NCBI GenBank assembly: GCA_944474755.1
Contig: OX104117.1
Location: 36,969,222 to 37,033,221, forward strand
DNA: 64,000 bases
Reading direction: 5' to 3'
Source of the DNA: Limnoperna fortunei
Lineage: Eukaryota; Mollusca; Bivalvia; Mytilida; Modiolidae
Both the position numbers and the translations under genes were made by a program. Below, piece after piece: positions 58,091 through 64,000 of this stretch; position 1 is the stretch's first letter; each line of letters begins with the position of its first letter. Under the pieces are notes generated by a model. The model did no database searches, was not told the DNA's origin, and worked only from the letters and a program-made list of their open reading frames with translations.

Positions 58091-58384
58091 AATAAACAAC
58101 AAGCGTGTGACTTTTGGATTTTTGCACGGTCCAAAGAATGTGCACTGCAGTACAAATGCATGGTTTGCCATTTAAAAGGCGATTTATTATTAACTGTATA
58201 ATATATGTCACTTTCTCAGTAGATGAAATTTCCGTTGATTGGACTACAGACGCATCAGGACACTGCCAAGACAGATTAGCTAACGGATTTCCACCAATTA
58301 CTTCACACGTCAGTACTACTGCGTTGCCTTCATTTATTGGACCTTGTGGAGACTGTACAATAACTGGTCCAGTCAATGGTGCCA
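58091..58384 (-). CDS. IgSF receptor, Ig C2-like exon
   Basis: A 294-bp exon, phase 1 to phase 1, with TTTCAG acceptor and GTAAGT donor on the minus strand. It begins near A-P-L-T-G-P-V and shows the Ig fold markers: V-L-T-C-E-V (first Cys), L-S-W-Q-C (core Trp), and C-I-C-T-A-V-H (second Cys region). It ends in a beta-strand-like H-T-L-V-V-Y. Extra cysteines suggest a second disulphide. It lies between the Ig-V exon at 63111 and the Ig exon at 57546. Confidence 0.78.
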
Positions 58385-59875
58385 CTGAAATAACAAAGAT
58401 ACATGGGTTTTTGTATGTATTATAATGTGCAAGGTACATATGATTATTATCTTGCAGGCAGTTTCTGACTATACTATAATTATAATATTTTACATTCAGG
58501 TAGGGTATACTTGCAGTACATTTGCAGCCTAATAAGCATAACTGTGACACGACAGAAATATGATGTCTGTGTTCTGCTGCATTACAGTTTACATGTGGTA
58601 TTTCAGCATCTGGTTTTTATAATAGACTTGAAACCCTCTCCTAATATTATCCTACTTGATGTTTAACTGTGAATGCTTTGTTTTTATTGCCACTAGGTTG
58701 TATATTAATATAATACAAGCATGTATTATTACTAGGTATTATGACTGATTCATTTCCTCGACCCACGAAGCTGCTCAGCCTTGCGTGCATGGCAGAATTG
58801 GTTTACCTCCACTTGTGAGTGTTAAGGTGATAATTAAACAAAATTACACACCAGACCATAAAAAGTGTTACATTTTGATAGTTCGCAATCCTCGCAAGAT
58901 GAAGAATCAGTATGTTTATGTCGAAAAGGAATAGAAAAATTAGAGCAGCCAAAAAAGTCAGATATTTCTGTATCAACCCAAGTCTCCATATTTTAAGAGG
59001 CAGTTTAAATTTCTTCATTTATACATACCAATTCCTAAATTGATACATTGTTTGTTCATTTATTTTCGTGGAAAACGGCACGTGAACCTACGTACTGCTC
59101 GTGTAAAGTTTCATTCTGGATTCCTGGTGGAAAATGTCCACTCAAACAATAAAGCGCTATTTAACCTTTGTAATAGTGGCAACTAAAATACACTTATGTT
59201 AATGGTTCAATCTACTTAGTAGAACGAAATGGATACAATCTACACATTATTTCCCGGGCATTTGCAGTTAAATTTTAGTTACATTCGGATGTCTGTAAAT
59301 TCATACAGACCAGGGCCGCAACTTTGGTATCCAAGGAAATTTGCAATGGTTAAGACATGTCCACAGCATACTATTCTTCGTAAAATGGTTAGGTTCGACG
59401 CTGTAACTGAAGTATGACCGACTGTTAGATGGTATATCGACAAGAAAAAACAAGTAATGGGACCAAGATTGATTTGCCACCTTTTCTTCTGTAACGTTTA
59501 ACGACTTGAGCGCTTCATCAATACCAGTTTTCTGGATTTGTCAAGCAATAGAAACAAATTTATGAAATACAGCTACAGCTGTGCACTATTTTATAATATA
59601 ATTTAATGCAAAACACCTAACATTATTACACAGTTAATGTATGCAGTACAAGGTTTGGTATGACTAGCGAACACAAACTGCAAAAGAGTTTGACGTGGCC
59701 TCTAGCTGTATCAACCTCGACGGTATCTTATACTCGTACCGATGCTGTTTAAAACCAAAAATGTACCAAAAAATGTAACGAGAATGTCTCAGCTTATAAA
59801 AATATAGCGAACACCACCAAAGAGAAACGTTTCTGTACTTTACTTCGATTTTAAACAAGTTTGACCGCATAATAA

Positions 59876-60250
59876 ATTCAAGCAGTTATTCCACCAGACG
59901 CCGGACATTGCCATGAAACAGTTTTGACGAATGACCCGGATGCAACAATTCCTGTCACAGAAAGCACAAACTACACTATATACGGGAAGCATGCAAGCTT
60001 GATCTATTCAGTGCTCGGAAAACCTGGGCACGCAGGAGCCAATGACGTCATAAGTTGTTGAAGTGATTTTGAGTGTTCATTCGATAAATCATACATAACG
60101 AACTACTAAGTATTATACAACAACGAATATTGGATGGGATAGTGGACAGCAAAGGGTCGGCAGTTATGGCTGGTACAACCAATTTTCCCCAGGACAGAGA
60201 GAGCATTCAGGTTTCCACTTCGGTTACCTAAATGACATAATACCGGTGGG
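59876..60250 (+). other. Unrecognised coding-like stretch, plus strand
   Basis: An open frame without ATG runs 59876-60061 (about 61 codons, including P-P-D-A-G-H-C-H-E-T). A second, in a different frame, covers about 60117-60250 (G-W-D-S-G-Q...G-W-Y-N-Q-F-S-P-G-Q) and ends near a GTAGTT. Both have a more protein-like composition than flanking intron DNA. They lie inside the large receptor intron on the opposite strand and may be remnants of a retrocopy or an unknown element. Confidence 0.2.
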
Positions 60251-62024
60251 TAGTTTTTAATTTATTGTCCAGATAGTATTAGTTATACATGTTCATATAC
60301 GTAGATATGAAGATTTTAAGACCGGAAGTACCCAAGTACGTTGTGAGGCTTTGCCGAAGGGTGTACAGGGTACTGTACGCATTAAAATTTCAATTATTAT
60401 CGCTATGAGCGTGTATAACGAATTAATTCCAGACTTTAATCTGAAATGATCGATCTTAAGCAGTTTGACACAATGGCTGACGTTTAAGCAATGTTTTCTT
60501 CATGCTCGAGAAAAGTGTTATTGAAATTTGAGAAAAAGGCCTTTTTACAAGGTGTAAGGTACCCTAGAGTTCTAGAAAAGTAACAGTTATTTGTTCCGTT
60601 CGAATTTAATTTCGGTGCAGAATGTTATTATACGAATTTCCCATATGAACGCATCTTATGGTGAAATTAACCGTGTTGCAACACCCGGGTATATGGATTG
60701 ACAGCACCAGGGTCTATGGATTTTGTAAAGACGTGTCAATGACAAATCGCTTCGAATAATACTAATAAAAGGAATATTTGTTTTTGTTTTAAAGTCATTC
60801 ACACTAGTACTCATTTTAACAACCTTTGAAAGTTCTTCATGACTATTCTGACAGTACAAAGTATAATAGTGTCTAAATCAATATTTTAACACAGAAACAA
60901 CCTGTATTCCCTAACACATAGTATAAAATATGTTCCCCGTCACCCTCCAGCTTTAACATGGGGATAAGTTCCAACAGTGACACACGCTGTCTTGCATAAA
61001 CACAATTGGACTGCCTCGTTATTATTCAATGAATTGTTAGCGTATGAATTTTCTTGTCTATCAAGCACATCAGTGTTTAGTGACTTGAAAATTATAGATG
61101 TGAAACTAGCGATGATACATGGAGAGCTGGCAGGTTATGCAGAAACCTCCATAAAGCCATTATAGCAAATATACATATACAGTATATATGATACGTTAAT
61201 ACAAACTTAAAATCCTCACGTGGAATATTTACCCAGCATGCAATTTTCGTATATAAACAAAAATAATATTGAACTGGATAATTATTTCTATTCTAATAAG
61301 ATAATTACTGTACATTTAGGTTATTTACGTACCTATAACCAACACCATTTTCGCCATAAACTGGCTGTTCCGTCAATGTAACACACAATATACTTCAACG
61401 GACAATTCTAGCGCGTGTCGCTATTTATAAGATTAATACGTCATACGCAATAGTTTTTGAAGTTATAGTATTGTAATTCAAACAGACCTTCAAAGTACGC
61501 CCTACATGTCGCATGTTGCACATACATAAATCTATTTTGTATCACGGCACGGTTGTGGTCTCGAAACGTTTAAAATACGTCATATTAGAATTCTTACTTT
61601 ACGTCCATGGTTATAATCAGAACTAGAAAAAGCTCACAAACAAACTAAATTCAGCAAAAAAATTGATTGCTAATGAAAAACTTTAGAGAGTCGGGTTAGA
61701 AAGGAGTCTTTATCATTTCTGTAGTGGCTACATGTAACAAACTCGTTATTCACTATAGTTCGCGGACAGGCTTTTGGTATTCAACATGAAATCTGACAAC
61801 CCTATATTTATGGACGCACTGGTCATGGGTCAAGCTGATGAACCATCCAATTACTTAGAGCATTTGAAAAGTGATTAACGTTAAATGAGGAGTACTATAA
61901 ATGATTATTTCATACATTTAATGATTGAATGTTGGCTTATTTCCAGCGAGCAATAGTTAAGTATATTATGGTCAAGAACGGGTAAAAAAACTATAACTCA
62001 ACGGGAAAATTGATGATCAAACGG

Positions 62025-62175
62025 GAACAAAATTTTGAATGCCACTGGAAAAGTGTGGAGTATTTTTGGATAGACTGAGCCTTTGATGAGCCTACTTTTT
62101 TCGAAATCAACAAAAGGATTAGTTATCCTGTGAGGACCGTGGCACTTTCCAAATACGTTACCAACTATGGTCAGG
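62025..62175 (-). mobile_element. SINE-like repeat fragment
   Basis: The reverse complement has GGAAAGTGCCACGG, TTTCGAAAAAAGTAGGCTCATC and CCACACTTTTCCAGTGGCA, matching the body of the copy at 29965-30345. Tail absent. Confidence 0.5.
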
Positions 62176-62656
62176 CTTTTTCTATTGTAACCTGACACCC
62201 CGCCCCCAAAAAAGAAAAACAAGTGACGGGGGTCTGCCCTGTTCGCCACACCCGAACACGCTAGGCAGGCAGCGTGTCCGGAGTGTACTTAGTTTTTTAG
62301 AGAAACAGGGCTTCCCTTTTTATACGCCGTTGAAATATTACCGCTGATATGGTGTCATTGCAACCCTTACCCTTCCCAAACCCATGAAAAAAAATCGAAG
62401 AATGTGTCCATGGAACACAGATGCCCCCGCTAAATGAAGTCCAAAACAGGGAGTTGTTCGACAGGTCTGAAAGTCGCTTAGGACGTACAACTTGTGATAC
62501 TGAACCACCCTGCCAAATTTCAAATTGTTCTCATGTACGGTTTATGAGAAAAGCTTGAAGGAAATTCGTACGGACAGACGTACGTACGGACGGACATGAG
62601 TAAAACTTAATGCCCCCGACATGTCGTCACGGGAGCATAAAAACAAAAGATATTAC

Positions 62657-62862
62657 CTTTTATAATCGCAAAATTCCCCAATAATATATTGTAAAGGTCT
62701 GAGATCTCTACCATTTCCAGGTTCTGAAATTCGACTAGTAAAGCTTCCGTAGAAGTAGTATTCAAACTGAGAGTGAGACATCTTAATATGTCACCAGCCA
62801 GTAAAACAACGTTATTTCTAGTATCACTCAAACATTTAGGGTACCTCTCATTTCCGTACATT
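62657..62862 (-). CDS. Possible extra exon of the IgSF receptor
   Basis: A minus-strand open stretch of about 68 codons that ends at a GTAATA donor in phase 1, as the neighbouring exons do. The candidate CAG acceptor near 62863 would give a phase-2 entry, which does not fit the phase-1 end of the Ig-V exon at 63111. The sequence includes C-L-T-L-S-L-N and I-S-D-L-Y-N-I but no clear paired Ig cysteines. It may be a decayed or alternative exon, or spurious. Confidence 0.25.
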
Positions 62863-63110
62863 CTGCTTTCGATTAAATTTTTAAAAGAAAGATAAAAGGC
62901 ATTTGGGAATATGGCATTTGTCCAATGTGTATGTCAAATATGGCGTTCTCAAGATAATCAGGCCACATAAAATTCAAATAACGCGAAGCAGTCCGAATAC
63001 GCGAAAAGTAATTTGCTAAAGGACGAAAAACAAGGTTAACATAGTCTTTTACCATGATGAAAATAGTTGTTTGAATTTTGTTTCAAGAATTAAATTTTTT
63101 TTTAATTTAC

Positions 63111-63482
63111 CTTGTAGAAAAATTTCCACCGAGTCTTGCACTTTAACATCCGTGGCAGCATTGCCAGTACCGTAAATTGCTTCACATTTGATTATTGTTC
63201 TGTCGTATGCCACGCTTACATTTTTAATTGTCAGGTTAAATATACCATTATTACTATCGCATGTTGGGCTATATCGACTTTGGTCATATCCAAAATTACC
63301 ACACGAATTTCCTGTATTGTAAAATAGTACGACAGCAGCTGATGTTGTGTAGTCATAAAATACGATAGATCTCCAGTTTTGTTGAACGGTTGTAGTGCAT
63401 GTGAATGTTTGTGGAGTATTTTCAGCAATTAAAACAGGACTGCGCGGTGTTAAGATGGCAGATTCACCTCGTGTTGTATTTC
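63111..63482 (-). CDS. IgSF receptor, Ig V-like exon
   Basis: A 372-bp exon on the minus strand between a TTTTCAG acceptor and a GTAAAT donor, phase 1 at both ends and open throughout (124 codons including the split ones). The translation has the Ig pattern: F-T-C-T-T (first core Cys), N-W-R shortly after, and I-I-K-C-E-A (second core Cys). It has additional cysteines between them and an N-glycosylation site near N-V-S. The sequence lacks a start codon or signal peptide, so the gene begins upstream, beyond 64000. It is the most 5' recognisable exon of the receptor that continues to about 50144. The family resembles nephrin/hemicentin/CAM-like receptors; no orthologue is claimed. Confidence 0.75.
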
Positions 63483-63718
63483 CTGAAAAGAAAGGTTATT
63501 GAACTTTACGTCATATAACATGCGTTATCTATTTAAGTGCGTTCAAAAGCAAACATATGAGAAAAAATTTCATTGTGCACATCCTTGCTAAGTTATTTCG
63601 GCTGTACGAATTGTTAATTATTATTATTATTATAGTTTTGAATTTGTTGTTTTAAATAGTTAAATACGTCAAACTGGAAGCAAATTGAGAATATGCATAT
63701 ATTTCTTATGTAGCAAAG

Positions 63719-63966
63719 GAGTCTCGGTGGTAAAGGTAGTTTATCAACTACTATTGGTGACGTGTCTGTCAACACTGAGATTGCCGTTTCCTTTACTGTG
63801 GACAGGGGTGCTCGACTGCAATCTAAATTGAAAAATATTGCCAGTTTCTTACCAAATGTCGGGGTTTTCTCCGGCTTCCTCTCATTATAGAAATTGTAAG
63901 CCACGACATAGCTGAATAATTAATTGCTGAAAGTGGCGTTAAACACCATTCAAACAAACAATCAAA
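63719..63966 (+). mobile_element. Diverged copy of the tRNA-derived SINE
   Basis: Shares the head (GTCTCGGTGG.AAAGGTAGTT), the middle (TGTCAACACTGAGATTGC), the body (CTCCGGCTTCCTC; CTGAAAGTGGCGTTAAACACC) and the CAAACAAACAATCAAAC tail with the copy at 31113-31386, but the B-box is degraded. Confidence 0.75.
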
Positions 63967-64000
63967 CTAATGTACATGTGTGTTTGTTTATCCTTAATAT

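Overview
The window looks like AT-rich nuclear DNA from a marine bivalve, most likely a mussel (Mytilus). The evidence is short phase-1 exons between long introns, animal receptor domains (Ig, FN3, Ly6/uPAR), tRNA-derived SINEs, several retroelement families, and a short repeat (ACGCGCGTTTCGTC...GACTCATCAGTGGCG) that I associate with mussel sequences. The species call is inference from memory, not a search.

Two host genes can be supported, both on the minus strand. (1) A complete three-exon Ly6/uPAR (LU-domain) gene at 22193-17722 has a signal peptide, the CC-x4-CN motif and a GPI-type hydrophobic tail. (2) The 3' part of an immunoglobulin-superfamily receptor runs from 63482 to about 50144. 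Its order is Ig-V, (uncertain exon), Ig, Ig without the usual cysteines, FN3, transmembrane helix, then short cytoplasmic exons. One of these carries two spaced YxxL motifs that match the ITAM spacing. The extracellular exons are bounded by AG/GT and are phase 1 throughout. The 5' end lies beyond the window.

The rest is dominated by nested mobile elements. 2.2-5.2 kb: a decayed Jockey-type LINE interrupted by a Penelope-like RT fragment. 9.6-12.8 kb: a decayed CR1/L2-like LINE with a 2A-like motif. 14.0-14.9 kb: a TIR element. 23.6-28.8 kb: a second Penelope-like fragment split by a 4.25-kb Mutator-like TIR element that has a 9-bp target duplication. 29.1-48.95 kb: a decayed Ty3/gypsy element on the minus strand, split twice. 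Its RNase H region holds a 6.4-kb LINE (30831-37266) that looks full length, with both ORFs open and a perfect 12-bp target duplication. Its reverse transcriptase is broken exactly at the YIDD catalytic motif by (AT)n tracts and a 10-kb array.

That array (37793-48138) is the most striking object here. It has about 19 units of 549 bp, nearly identical, in two divergent blocks: 12 units on the minus strand, then about 6.7 on the plus strand. Every unit carries a complete type I hammerhead ribozyme with a minimal, self-complementary stem III. This is the layout expected of a retrozyme (a non-autonomous retroelement whose tandem transcripts self-cleave into unit-length RNAs that can circularise). 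Penelope-like RT fragments in the same window are plausible relatives of its mobilising machinery.

Stretches with no supported gene: about 1-1480, 5300-7560, 7700-9280, 15900-17700, 35103-36034 (LINE inter-ORF spacer), 48960-50140 and 55000-55930. They are AT-rich intergenic or intronic DNA with minor repeat fragments.
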